Origin: Seiridium cupressi
Lineage: Eukaryota > Ascomycota > Sordariomycetes > Amphisphaeriales > Sporocadaceae
Assembly: GCA_036674765.1 (NCBI GenBank)
Contig: JARVKI010000201.1
Span: 1-22,879, forward strand
DNA: 22,879 nt
Reading direction: 5' to 3'
Position numbers and translations under genes: made by a program. Under the pieces are notes generated by a model. That model worked only from the letters and a program-made list of their open reading frames with translations, had not been told where the DNA came from and did not search any database. Positions within the stretch are counted from its first letter, which is position 1. The number at the start of each line of letters is the position of its first letter. Shown here piece after piece: positions 1 to 11,371 of this stretch.

Positions 1-571
1 TTATAAAAAATTAAATTATAAATTTAAAAATTAATATTAAATATTAAAATAAAAAATAATAAATAAATTATAATAATTTTAATTTTTAATTAATTATAAT
101 TTAAATTAAATATTAATTTTTTAATTTTTAATTATTTATAATAAAATTATATTTAAAATAAAAATTTATTAAAAGAATTTTAAAATTAAATTTATAAATT
201 AAAAAATTATTATTAAATATTTTAAAATATTTATTATATAATATATAATTAATAAATTTTAAATTTTATTTATAATAATTATATATTTTAATAATAATAA
301 ATTTTATTTTATATTATAATTTAAATAAAATAAAATAAAATATTATTATATAATAAATTTAAATAATAATATATTATTAATTATTAAATTTAATTAAATT
401 TTAATTATAATTATATTAATTTATTTTTTAAACGCGTTAATATTTATTTTTTATAAAAATATTTATTTTATTTAAATTATAATAAAAAGAATATTATAAT
501 AAAAGTTTATTTAACTTTATAAAATCGATTAAAAAAGGTAAAGAGTAATTTTTTAAAAAAAAAAAGAAAAA
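1..571. other. Extreme AT-rich block (RIP-like isochore edge)
   Basis: The first 432 bases hold a single G or C (a G at 175). The next GC bases are the CGCG at 433-436. From there to about 640 the few remaining Cs lie mostly in CpG or CpT, and CpA/TpG are nearly absent. That pattern fits fungal repeat-induced point mutation, which turns CpA into TpA. No gene, tandem unit or transposon reading frame can be read any longer. A mitochondrial origin is unlikely because the block continues directly into nuclear-type sequence. Assembly error at a contig edge remains possible. Confidence 0.8.
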
Positions 572-582
572 GGGGGGGGGGG
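555..582 (+). repeat. Polypurine tract ending in an 11-G run
   Basis: This is a 28-nt all-purine stretch: eleven A, one G, five A, then eleven G (572-582). It sits where the AT-rich block gives way to normal composition. A poly-G run contains no CpA or TpG, so RIP would leave it untouched. Its length may be unreliable in the assembly. Confidence 0.9.
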
Positions 583-3326
583 TAATTATACGGCCTAAAA
601 TCTTTATTAAGTAATAAAATTTCTATTAATCGCATTTTTATTGACCCGGACCAGACCAAATTAAAATCAACGGGTTGTGCTTCATCCTCAACGACCAAGC
701 CCGCCGCCAATTGCGTCCTTCGACGCCTCTCAATACATAAGACTGACTACTGGCTCGGGCAGATAAGTTGTACCGGGCCGTAAGCCAGTCTCTACACGAT
801 TAGACAACTAGCTTCCCCGAATGCCATACCGGTACTGTATAAGCGTGAAACTAGGGGCCCTCTAAGTAGATCGCGATCCAGTATCGCTATGGTGTACTTG
901 GCTCACATGAATCTCCGAGATCGTCTCCACAGTCGCCAAGGGATCATCTAAGCTCCTTCTCAGAATGAGCCGGAAGAAGAAGGACTCTATCATGAACTTG
1001 CTCTCATCGGGAATCTAAATTAGCAAGCTCCCTAGTGACCCCCTTCTGTCTATGGGCAGTGGCCCGATTTCACTCAGTCAGGCAGATCTAAGCACGCCAC
1101 AAGAAGCTAGCTGCCAACGTTCTTCGTGGATCAGGACTCAGTAATTTGGTTCCCCCACAACCCGACATTATCGTAATATAATCGCTGACAAATGATATCC
1201 GGTAGGAGGATTCCATTCTTTGGATGGTGAATCTGTGTGCAAGGTACCGTGAAACATATTTGGCTTCTGGAACGAGGACAAAATAACACCATAATCATAA
1301 TTCAGCCCGAGACTGCGCCGAGAAACGCGTAACGATGACTTGTTTTCCGTGTCCTACAGCATGCCAACCAATCGATCTCATCATCGTCAGATCGCGCTTT
1401 TGCAATCTGGAGCTGCAGCATGATGCAAGGGCCTTTGAAAATGATCGAGCAAGAAATTTATGAAGTTGGTAAGGCACTTGCCACCACAGCAAGACCTTTT
1501 GATTACAAGGAAATCATCAACTTGTATTGGCTGTTATCACGGCGTCTATTAGGCTTGTCTACATTGTACCTTGCCACCTGCACTGCAACCTTAGACCATT
1601 ACCTCAATATGCTGAGCTGACAGTGTTACGTGTCCTGGGCTCAAACACCAGCGCCGAAGATCAGAGAAACATGGCCTACGTACACGTATAAAATTTGTCC
1701 GTGTCGTTGGACGCAGTTGAGAGAATATCACTCAATGTGCTGGGTACAGCGTAGGAAAAACGGATAAACCAAGGAGTGGTGACTAGCGAGCAAGGGGCAA
1801 TACCCTCACTTCTACCACACAACCTGAGAATGTGACGTGGAACTTTGCTGCAAATTTTATATGCAGGTCATGCCATTTCACGTATGATAAGACAGCCAAA
1901 CGAATAGGATTTGCTCTTTCCCCTGGCTGCATGCTGCTTTGAAAGTTGGCACTTGCAGCAAATATCCTAGACTGCCAGCACTCTACACCCACTGTCATGT
2001 GTCAAAATCCGCCAATGGGGCGACTGACTGTTCATCAGCATATGTCGTCCCAGACTTGGTGTGAGACTCTGGGTCATGGACTAATGCGCCACATTCAGCT
2101 TCCTTGTTTTCATCCTGCCATCCTGCAGCCAGTAGCCAACTTCCAAGGCCATGCCATTTTGTCATATAGTTGCCAGAGGCGTCCTGATAGTGAAGCTAAT
2201 TGTATGAGAGTGTTAAATCAACTCAACCAGTTTTATACTGACATAGAATTGACAAAGGATGTCTTTTGATAGAGATTAAACGGTATATTACTTCATGTAG
2301 GTGGACACGGAGAAGAAATTGCGGACTAGATCATGCTGGAATGTCGGCACCTTTGGATTCGTGCTTCCTGGACGGCAGGCAGAGCAACATCCAACCCTAG
2401 TTCCAGTTTATGATGCAGGAGGCGCAGAAGAAGGAAACAAATCTCCTCGGCAATTCATGCTTTACTTCTGGAATAAAAAAACAACGAGAAGAGAACTTTA
2501 AAATACAAGACAAGAAAACATATCGAAGGGCACAAGCTAATGACAATGGGACTTACGTATGCGGTGAGTGACGGAGTACCCCCGGCGGATTCTAGGGGGT
2601 ACGATAGCAGATTGCTATTGGTCCAAAGCACGACGCCGCTTTTGGTTTGGATATACCGACTTGTTGTTGCAGTGGCTATTGGGCAGAAGTTATTTATGGC
2701 GGTGAAGCCCATTGTTGAGCTTATGCTTATGGAGTTCGGGAAGTATTGATTGGTTAATATTTATTCAAGAAAGGGGTTCGAACTCTCTGTGTTGTTTGCT
2801 GTCATTTAACACTCGAATCCTTATTGCCCCATGGGTCCAAGGTAGAACAGAACAAATGCAAGAAGGAATGATATTATAAGCTAGAGAATGATTCTGGCAC
2901 ATGGCCTCAGGCTTGGGTGAGTTGCCAAGGCGTGTTGCATCTACATCTCCGTCCATGTGTTGGTGGTGGGAAAGCAACCAACGATTCCTCTCTCCACGAA
3001 AACTGATGCAGCCGAGCCATAAATCACTGCTGATACTTGTTCCTGGACCGTCAAGCTCGCAGGCTTATCGGTACACCAGCGGCTGAGACCCATGAGCTTG
3101 GAAAATCGTGCGTGTTGGAAGTTGGAGGACGTATTGGGTATCCATAACAAGCGTACGAGCGTATGTGATGTGATGTTTGACAACCTCTCTAATTATTCTT
3201 ATCATGAGAGCTTATTCCAGTATGCAGCGGAACACCTATCAAGAAAGTCGAAAAGGTTCATGATGTCACTCCTCTATTCTTTAGGTACAAGTACAATGTC
3301 TTCGCTTGCGGCTCATCACTCCCTCT
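583..3326. other. Intergenic region without a supportable gene
   Basis: Composition climbs to normal by about 650. Open frames up to 107 codons exist, but they start at non-ATG codons or lack codon and domain signals, and no homology is recognisable. The stretch 2540-2749 is open on both strands without similarity to a family I know. The last part, just before 3327, should hold the 3' UTR of PRE7, which reads leftward. Decayed genes or a noncoding RNA cannot be excluded. Confidence 0.6.
2576..2602. repeat. Short perfect inverted repeat (8-bp arms)
   Basis: The arms GTACCCCC (2576-2583) and GGGGGTAC (2595-2602) flank an 11-nt loop. They could form a GC-rich hairpin or serve as a palindromic protein-binding site. 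There is no neighbouring gene start to which it can be firmly tied. Confidence 0.55.
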
Positions 3327-4194
3327 CTAGTCCTTCTTCAATGGCAGGATTTTCTCCTCAATTCCCTTACTCGTGATAATCATCATCTGTAAACCATCAC
3401 CAACCTCAATGTGTCTCTCAACTGCCGAGTCGAACGCATCCTTGACCAAGACCTCAACCTCCCCCAGCGGCAGCGGCTGCCTCTCACGCTCCTGTAGCGC
3501 GTGGCCCTCCCCGCTCCCGGGCACGTACTGGTTCTTGAAGTTGACCTGATTGTCCAAGAACGGCATAATCAGACTCGCTGCGGCACCACCAGCTCTGCAC
3601 TGTTCTCTCTCGTAGCTTCCCACTGGATCGTAGCTGTAGACCGCGCCTTGACCGTCCTCGTCTAGACCTCCCAAAATGGCGTAGACGTAGTAGGGGAAGA
3701 AACGGCGCTGGTACATGATGGTGCTGAGGCGCTTGGCGCAGGCGGATACCGACATGGGCTTGTTGTGACGGTAGCGGTACATCTTGCAAATGGCGTCTAG
3801 GCGTTCCTGAAGGGCCTCGCCATCGGCCGCGAAGCCGACCACCGAGAGCAGAATATTGGCGTCGTCTTGCGAGGAATTGGAACCACCGATCTTGAACACT
3901 TTGGGTGCGAAACGGGTGTTGATGCTATAGCCGGCCGTCAAACGAGTGTCACCAGCCATGATGGCAAAGTCCTTGCCGGCGACGGCGAGGGTCGAACCAC
4001 CATTGTCGGTATACCTGGAGGGAATGGATGTTAGTAGCTTATCGACGGTAAGGAAGCACTATTGCTGGTAGATTGGACAGAGCTTACGGGTTGAAGCGGT
4101 GTTCTCTGAAGCCATCTACCTGATCTTGGACCGGTGCATCGGAGAAGGAGTAATTGGGTCCGTTCAGGATCGGGTTCTGGCTGAACATGGCCAT
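3327..4194 (-). CDS. PRE7: 20S proteasome beta-6 subunit (Pre7 / PSMB1 type)
   Basis: Two exons on the minus strand, 4194-4088 and 4014-3327, are joined across a 73-nt intron (donor GTAAGC, acceptor CTCCAG). The split codon restores the join RFNP-YTDNGG. The product is 264 aa, slightly longer than yeast Pre7 and human PSMB1 (241 aa each). The residues after the join, NGGSTLAVAGKDFAIMAGDTRL, match the conserved start of the mature beta-6 chain. The first residues, MAMFSQNPILNGPNYSF, would be the propeptide. The position of the catalytic Thr1 in active beta subunits is not conserved (GGST-LAVAG), as expected for this non-catalytic structural subunit of the outer beta ring. The core particle acts in nucleus and cytoplasm. 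An ATG two codons downstream is an alternative start. The gene diverges from STT4. Confidence 0.96.
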
Positions 4195-4742
4195 CGTGAA
4201 ATATTTCGCCTTGATGATCTGGTCGTATCTGTGGTGGGGTGACGTCGCAGGTAGAGGCTGCAGTGCAAGTGATGGGGCTGTGGGTGGCAATAGATTTGGT
4301 GATGCTTTGCGGAAGGCTGACGGAGCTGTTTGATGACCTGAAGTCAGTCGTAGCTCCCAGTGTACGCTACGCGTCCAGCTTGCAGCCTTGTTGCAGGCTG
4401 GAAAGAGCACTAAGAGCTGGGGCAGCCAGGGTAGAAGCTACGTCCAAGAGCTGCAAAGTGGCCCGAGCGCCAGTATACCGAGATAGGTTAGAGCAGCTAT
4501 TGGCTCGTTGAGCTGTCATTAGATGACAGGGGAAGCGGCACTGGCATCATTAATTAATTAGTTGGTTGGACTTCCACCGAGCAAGTCGCGAACCGACTTG
4601 GGAGAAGTCAATATCGCGATCAGTGGCTACGTCTAGCCGACTTTGATCAGCACTGGACTTCAGGTCCTGGAACACATTTCTTGCGATTACCTACATACGT
4701 TGGTGAACCTGTCGACAAACAGGTCGCTATAGCACGCAAAAG
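4195..4742. promoter_or_regulatory. Shared divergent promoter of PRE7 and STT4
   Basis: These 548 bp separate the start codons of two divergent genes and must carry both core promoters and leaders. Frames that run through it are short and have no family resemblance. The minus-strand sequence before the PRE7 ATG ends one segment with CCACCACAG, so an intron in the PRE7 leader is possible, but I see no convincing donor. The STT4 ATG has a good context with A at -3. Confidence 0.75.
4283..4291 (+). promoter_or_regulatory. PACE-like element (8 of 9 match)
   Basis: GGTGGCAAT differs in its last base from the proteasome-associated control element GGTGGCAAA bound by yeast Rpn4. It lies 89 bp upstream of the PRE7 start codon, in a proteasome-gene promoter. 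Use of this element in filamentous fungi is inferred, not shown. One such site can occur by chance. Confidence 0.4.
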
Positions 4743-7700
4743 ATGGCTCGCGACATTCGCCAACAGGCGCTGCAGAAGATCGCGGCGCTGTCTGCGACCA
4801 GCTCCATCACCTCCTTTGATCGATCCGACCTCGATCGTTTATGCAAAGCGACCGGCAAGAGCAAGGGAAGAGAGAATGGATCAAGCAGAGGACACTCATT
4901 GGCCCGGGTACCAATGGTATGCACACAACTAGCCATACACCAACGACGTTGAACCCCTGTTTCTGATTTAAACAATGAACAGACAATCCGCGAATTCGAA
5001 GTCCTGCTAGCCCTATGTAAAGCTGCGCCCGCCGTACAGAGCAGCCAGAGTGCGCAAAAGCTCACAAACCAACTGATTCCATACCTGCTGGAAGCCCATT
5101 CACAGACATTTCAACCATCACCCTTTTTCCGAAAGATCGAGCCTTCTCCCATCGAAGCTTTGACTCTACACCTGACCGCTGCTCTGCTATCGTTGGGCAG
5201 TAAATATGACGGCTTACACGAGACTGTATCCGATAATGTGTGGGCGTTCCTGGCCGCCATGAAAACCGCAATCCAAAGCATTGTACCCCCTGAGGACGAG
5301 GAAGGTGTTGATCAAAGCCTGGAGGACGCTACCCGGACTGCGACCATAGCTATTGCGCTTCTCGGTTTCCTGGATGCGGCCTCAGCCCAGGCCGACTTCT
5401 GGAAGACTGGCGGTAGACTGGCCTTGATCCAGCGGATGCGCAACCTCCTTTCTGAGCCATTCTTGACCGCCGTCGAGGGAGCTTTCTCTAGTATTCGAAA
5501 TGCTCACACCTCGGACCGGAATGGCAAGGAGTGGAAGAGATACCTGAGACACTATGCTAATCAGGGTCGCCCCCTGAGCGCGAACCTGCTCCAGCGCAGC
5601 TTCATGTGGCTCTTGGTCTCGTCGACTTCCCTCTTGATAGTAGATGCTAGGGTTCTCAGGGCGTCTCACATTCTAGATCTGATCATGGCAAACAAGGACC
5701 TCTTGAAACCTGGATCTACCAATAGTCCCGATGCCGATTTCCGCTCCATCGAAATGTACGCCAACATCGTGCGTGAGGAGATCGACAGGCTAGAAGAGGG
5801 CGCCGACTTTATTCAGATGGGCTCTGCGTCACAGCAGAAACTTGCTTTCGGAGTGAAAGGTGCAGCTATAATCAGCCTTTTGAACTGCACTATGCTCAAC
5901 GAAGATGCTGCTGACCCGGACATAATCATGGGCTGGCTTGAGGAGTCAATGCTAGATCCTGTTCAGATGCATGATGAGGCCTTGGCTTCGATCGTTCTGC
6001 GATCAATGGCTATCCTCTGCCGGCTGAATCCGACTTATGCTCCCAAAGTCAGCCGCCTGTTACCTCGTTTTATTGTCCAGAGCTCACCTCGAGGCGATAC
6101 AATAACTGTGGCATCCAAGAGCTTGGCTTTCGTTCTTCAGTTGCTATCACATGATGCCGTCATCACGACACTGTATACTCTTGGAAATGTGTTGAGTCCA
6201 ACAACTGAGCAGGGCATCCCCAATGGGTCAAACCCGGATTTCGCGACTGACGGGACAGGGGCTAATGGTATATACCAAGGCCGACAGTCTACGGGCAGCT
6301 CCATATCACTATCACTGCAGGGTGAGGAGGATACATCTGTGGTCTATGCCAACATCGTCCAAGCGATCAGCGGCATCGCCAACATATCGAATGATGAGAA
6401 AATCACAGCCCTGGCTCAAGCTATGCTCCTTCAGAAGCTCGACAAAGTCAATCACTCGGTCGATGCACAGATCATTACGGGTGCAGCCAACCTGTCCCTT
6501 ACAAGTGGTCAGCTGGAGTTCCGTTCGCTTCTGAGACTTTACTCCAGAATTTGCAATGCTGCGCTTGTAAATGATAACGCCACTCTACTCATTGCTGTTA
6601 GTACATCCTTCGCTGAATTCTCACCATCCATTAACACCGTCTAGGTGATGAAAGCTCGAAACCATATATCAGCAAACGTGAAACGTGGTTCTCCTCTATT
6701 TGATATTTATCTCGAATACATTCTGGACGAATTGATTTCTAAAGGAGATGTTCATGAGTCCAAGGATGCCAGGGAGTCCGATCTAGAATTTGCCGCGCGC
6801 GAGATTGCCCAACTCCTCCAACCACTCTCGATTCTTATATCTACGAAGCAATTTGCTGCCTTGACCGAGTCTGATGACGATAGGCATGCTCTCATTCGTG
6901 ACGCCTGGTTCAACATTGTGGTGCACGGTTTCAACCCATCAACTGAACGGGGCAAGAAGTACATCAATGAGTTGCGCATCATGGCAATACACTCGCCACC
7001 ACTCGTGGCAGAGCAGCGAGGCGAGCAGAATGAAAGCGATATCGAGCTAAACACTGTGCTCCGTAGAGCAAACACCTCGGAGAGAGAAGCAAGACAGAAA
7101 AAACAGCTTACCGAATCAATTCCAAACAAAGCAACTGAGATCAGGGGCTTGAGCTATAGGAAGGTTATATTCCTTCAGGCAGCTTATTTGGTGGAAAGCC
7201 TGCGCGCTGATTCCGGCGAATGCACCAAGGTCCTGTCGTATTTCTTGGAGCCTAGTATGCACAGAACTGATGTCAGCAATGTTATGACCGGTATTGCCGA
7301 GGTCATCTTTGATCAGTACCTAGCTAAGACCTTGAGTGGGAAGCTGCCAACATTCTCTGCACAATACGCCGCTTCGCAGCTGGCGTTGCTTCTTTGCGGA
7401 TGTTGTCACCGCATCTCGAGAGTCCAGCAAGCTGCCTTCGCCTGCGCCGACAGGGTTGTCCTTGGGGTCCCGTCGGCACTGTGTCAGAGATCGTCTTTGT
7501 TTGCCTTGTTGGAGTTGCTCTCTCTCATGTGGACGAGTTGTCTTGAAGCTGAGACAGAAATGTATGAACCTCGTTCCGTCTTCACATCTACACGAGGTAA
7601 CGTCACCATTGAACTGTCCGATGATTATGGATTCCGCAAACAGACGCTAGACAGGCTTTATCAGAAAGCAAAAGTCTGGGTGGCTTCTGTTATCAACCTG

Positions 7701-10700
7701 GCGCCAGCAGATGTTAAAGGCGTCCTACAAACCTATCTCTCTGAGTTTGACGATGAAGGCGCTTATGGACACATGTCGTTGGGTCGATCCTTCGCCATGG
7801 AAGTTGGCTCCTCCATCCCTCTCACGGATCAGAGGCTGACATCGCTCAACCCCGTGGGCGCGACCACCATCAATACGGCATCCGACTTCATTGCTCAATA
7901 CACTACACGCCAAGAGTATAGATACGGAGAGGCGCTGCCGGACCATGGGACGGACCTTGTCAACGTCATGCCTTTGGGTCGTAGAGCGTCTTTCATCAAA
8001 TCGCCTCCGAACGAGACCGCCAACGCTGTCAATGCTTTGGCGCACATTGAGTCCCGGTTGGCTGTAAAAAAGGCCACGCCACTCAGCGAAGTGCGAGAAA
8101 TCCTACGTCGAGCTGCTGCCCTGTTGTGCCGTTCAAGTAAGGACGAGAGTGCCGTCACTCATTACTTGGTCAGCATTCCTTTTGCCATGTTCACCAAAGA
8201 CTCTCTTAAGCTGGGAGTATCTCTGTGGCTTGGTGTCATGAATGAAAACCCGAGAATGGAGCCACGACTACTTGCCGAGATTGCCCAACAGTGGGAATTC
8301 ACCATCCAGAAGCGCCTTGGTCTATTCAACCCGGCCCTGATGTAAGCATTATACTACACTAATCCCCCCACCCCAGCAGCGAGCACAATGACTAACTATT
8401 GTGGAGGCACCCGGATCCCTTCTTCGTGAAAGAAGAGTTCGCGCCCAGTAATAATGAGGCTCTTGCCAAGCGGCGACAAGTCGTGCATAACATTCTTGCT
8501 CCTCATACCCGATTGGTGCAATTCTTCAGTAGCCATTTCAATTCAACTCGGCTGGGGAGCCCAGACACTCAACGCATATTTCTTCGAACACTCGATTTGA
8601 CACTCGACGCAATGAAAAAGTCGATCTCTCACCCCATGGCCAGAGAACTTCGACTTCGGATCCTTCTTTTCAGCCTCAGAGTGTTGAGGGTCACCAACGG
8701 CGTTGGTACCCTCATGCAGTGGCGTCTCAAAGACAAGATTTTGTCTGCCGGGCTCAGCTGGTTCAGGTTTGTCCCGAAATGGTCCTTTGGAAGCAACATC
8801 CTTCAAATCAAGACCGAGGTGCGGTTGATATCAGACGTAATGGCTGCTTTGAAAGGCGTTGTTTACATTGCAGCACACCCAGTCGGATCCTACAAAGGTT
8901 TGCAGCAGAAGGAGCAGTTATTCCAGATCTTGCTCGAGAGTGAGCAGGCTCGGTTGAACGTCTGGGTCCATCCTCTGGGCGACCATGGAGCCAGAGCTGA
9001 AATCATGACGCATCAAGGTCAAAAGGCTCTTGAGGTGGGTAGACCTGGTCCCCATGCTTCGATTCAAGCTAATTATAGCAGGTTACACTTCATCCACTGA
9101 TTCGCGTTGCATGGGCAGAGAGCCCCTCACTTGCCATAGAGCTTGTGAGTAGGTTCTCGTTCCACAGTGTTCACAATGAAGTCCGCTGGCTGCTGTTGAA
9201 CTTTACGCCCAGGGCTATCAACGAGCCTGATGCACTCCCAATTCTTCTGGGCGGTGATTTGCCGCTAGATGTGCGAGATCAGCTCAAGGTATGAATCCTA
9301 CTTGAATTGGTTCCGAATAAGGCTGACATTTCCCAGTATCTGCTTTACTGGGCACCGGTGAATCCTGTGACGGCGGTCACATACTTCCTGCCAGCCTACC
9401 GCAACCACCCATTCATGCTACAGTATGCTATGCGAGCACTAGAAGATCATCCGGTGGATGTCACTTTCTTCTATGTTCCGCAGATTGTGCAAAGTCTACG
9501 TTATGATGCTCTTGGCTATGTAGAACGCTACATTATCGAAACTGCCCAGTTCTCGCAGCTGTTTGCCCACCAAATTATCTGGAACATGAAGGCCAATTCG
9601 TACAAGGACGATGATGCTCAAGTTGTAGGTTGACTGTGCCCGCCCATGAATGACATGGTTGCTAACAAGCCGCAGCCTGACGATATCAAACCCGCTCTTG
9701 ACAAAGTCATGGAGAAGATGGTCAACAGCTTCTCTGAAGAAGATAAAGCATTCTATGAGAAGGAATTTGCTTTCTTCGATGAGGTGACGGATATCTCCGG
9801 CAAGCTCAAGCCTCTGATCAAGCGACCCAAGCCTGAGAAGAAACTGAAGATCGAGGAAGAGCTTCGCAAGATCAAGGTCGAAGTCGGCGTCTACCTACCC
9901 AGTAACCCAGATGGCGTTGTCATCGGTATCGATCGCAAGTCTGGCAAGCCCCTCCAGTCGCACGCCAAAGCACCATACATGGCCACGTTCCGTATCAAGA
10001 AGCCCAAGACACTTCTGCAGGAAGAGCAGGAGGAACTGATCCAAACAACCAGCGATACTGGTCAAGTCCCTCAAGAGAACACGATCGAGGCATGGCAGTC
10101 TGCCATCTTCAAGGTCGGAGATGACTGTCGCCAGGATGTGCTCGCTCTCCAGATGATCGCCGCTTTCCGTGGCATTTTTCATAATGTCGGCCTTGATGTC
10201 TACGTTTTTCCCTACCGCGTGACCGCCACGGCGCCTGGATGCGGCGTCATTGACGTATTGCCCAACTCCATTTCCCGTGACATGCTGGGCCGCGAGGCGG
10301 TCAACGGACTCTACGAGTACTTCATTAGCAAATACGGCAACGAGGACTCACTACGCTTCCAGCAGGCGCGGAATAACTTTGTCAAGAGCATGGCCGCCTA
10401 CAGCATTATCTCATTCCTGTTGCAGTTCAAGGATCGACACAACGGCAACATCATGATTGACGACGCCGGGCATATCTTGCACATTGACTTCGGATTCTGC
10501 TTCGATATTGCTCCCGGAGGCGTCAAATTTGAACGCGCGCCATTCAAGCTTACAGGTGAAATGCTCGCTGTCATGGGTGGTAGCCCAGATCACCAGGCCT
10601 TCAAGTGGTTCGAGGAGCTCTGTGTCAAAGCATTCTTAGCCGCTCGTCCGTATGCCGAGAAGCTGAGTCAGATTGTGCTTTTGATGATGGACAGCGGACT

Positions 10701-10872
10701 GCCATGCTTTAAGCCTGAGACCGTGGCGCATTTCAAGGAACGGTTCGTGCTCGACAGGAACGAAAGAGAGGCTGCGCTGTTTGTCAGAGATTTGGTCAAG
10801 AAGAGTGCGAACAATTACTCCACGGCAGTGTATGATCAGTTCCAGCTGATGACGAATGGCATTCCATACTAA
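4743..10872 (+). CDS. STT4: Phosphatidylinositol 4-kinase Stt4 (PI4K type III alpha)
   Basis: Seven exons: 4743-4916, 4983-6596, 6645-8341, 8407-9034, 9082-9288, 9337-9624 and 9676-10872. All junctions keep frame, and the six introns are 47-66 nt. The product of 1934 aa is close to yeast Stt4 (1900 aa). It phosphorylates phosphatidylinositol to PI4P at the plasma membrane; in yeast it works with Efr3 and Ypp1. Residues 1 to about 1370 form the long helical N-terminal region. The lipid-kinase accessory helical part follows (LHPLIRVAWAESPSLA through YLLYWAPVNP). The kinase domain shows the ATP lysine in FKVGDDCRQD (K1682), the catalytic loop DRHNGN (from D1789) and the metal-binding DFG (D1807). 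The C-terminus, LMTNGIPY, is family-typical. No residue needed for activity appears lost. It converges with the transporter gene downstream. Confidence 0.98.
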
Positions 10873-11371
10873 GAGTATGGTTTACCTCGGGGAAATGGGT
10901 TTGCGCTCTGTCGGAACAAGCGAGAAGAGAAGGGCGAACGTCGAGCAATAATAGATATCGTGCTAAATACATGTGACACTACAGTTCAATTCTCATTGAT
11001 TGCATGCCGTTTGAAGATAGTCTTTTCAAAAATGACACCAGCAGATTTCTCCGTGGAAATGATGAAAGGGATGAAATTTAGCAAAAGTAACAGGAGATGA
11101 AGAGCAATATGACATGTTGTGAGATATAATGGGGGGATCGATGGGGTGATATGAGAAGTGCATAGGGCATCTATCCGCTTCTACATCGTCTACTCCTAAT
11201 TACGCTGGATCAAATACACCCCAATCTAGAACAGCAAGTCGTAATCAAGAGACATGCATGCAATGTCTTTAGATGATATCTGTAATTACAATTTTTCGTC
11301 TTCGTTTTCGTACAGTCAAGAGCCTCCATTATAGTACAGTCAAAAACACCCAGTCCGCCTCCACCAACTGA
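10873..11371. other. Convergent 3' region of STT4 and the CDF gene
   Basis: These 499 bp lie between two converging stop codons, so they hold both 3' UTRs. AT-rich stretches such as ATAATAGATA near 10950 and the minus-strand equivalents could serve in 3'-end formation. A 10-bp direct repeat, GTACAGTCAA, occurs at 11310-11319 and 11334-11343. No gene is visible. Confidence 0.7.

Noticed and set aside
1..571. Mitochondrial origin of the AT block
   Set aside because: No mitochondrial gene or tRNA is visible, and it runs continuously into nuclear-type sequence.
507..710. 67-codon minus-strand frame at the AT/GC border
   Set aside because: It is built largely from homopolymer codons (Lys, Phe, Pro) across the A/G runs; no protein features.
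1946..2269. 107-codon plus-strand frame
   Set aside because: It opens with TTG and has no ATG until residue 18; no domain, and flanking splice sites are not convincing.
2774..2831. tRNA-like B-box (GGGGTTCGAACTC) with a GGGG/CCCC pairing nearby
   Set aside because: The flanking bases do not form a T stem, and no anticodon or D arm can be drawn at the right distances.
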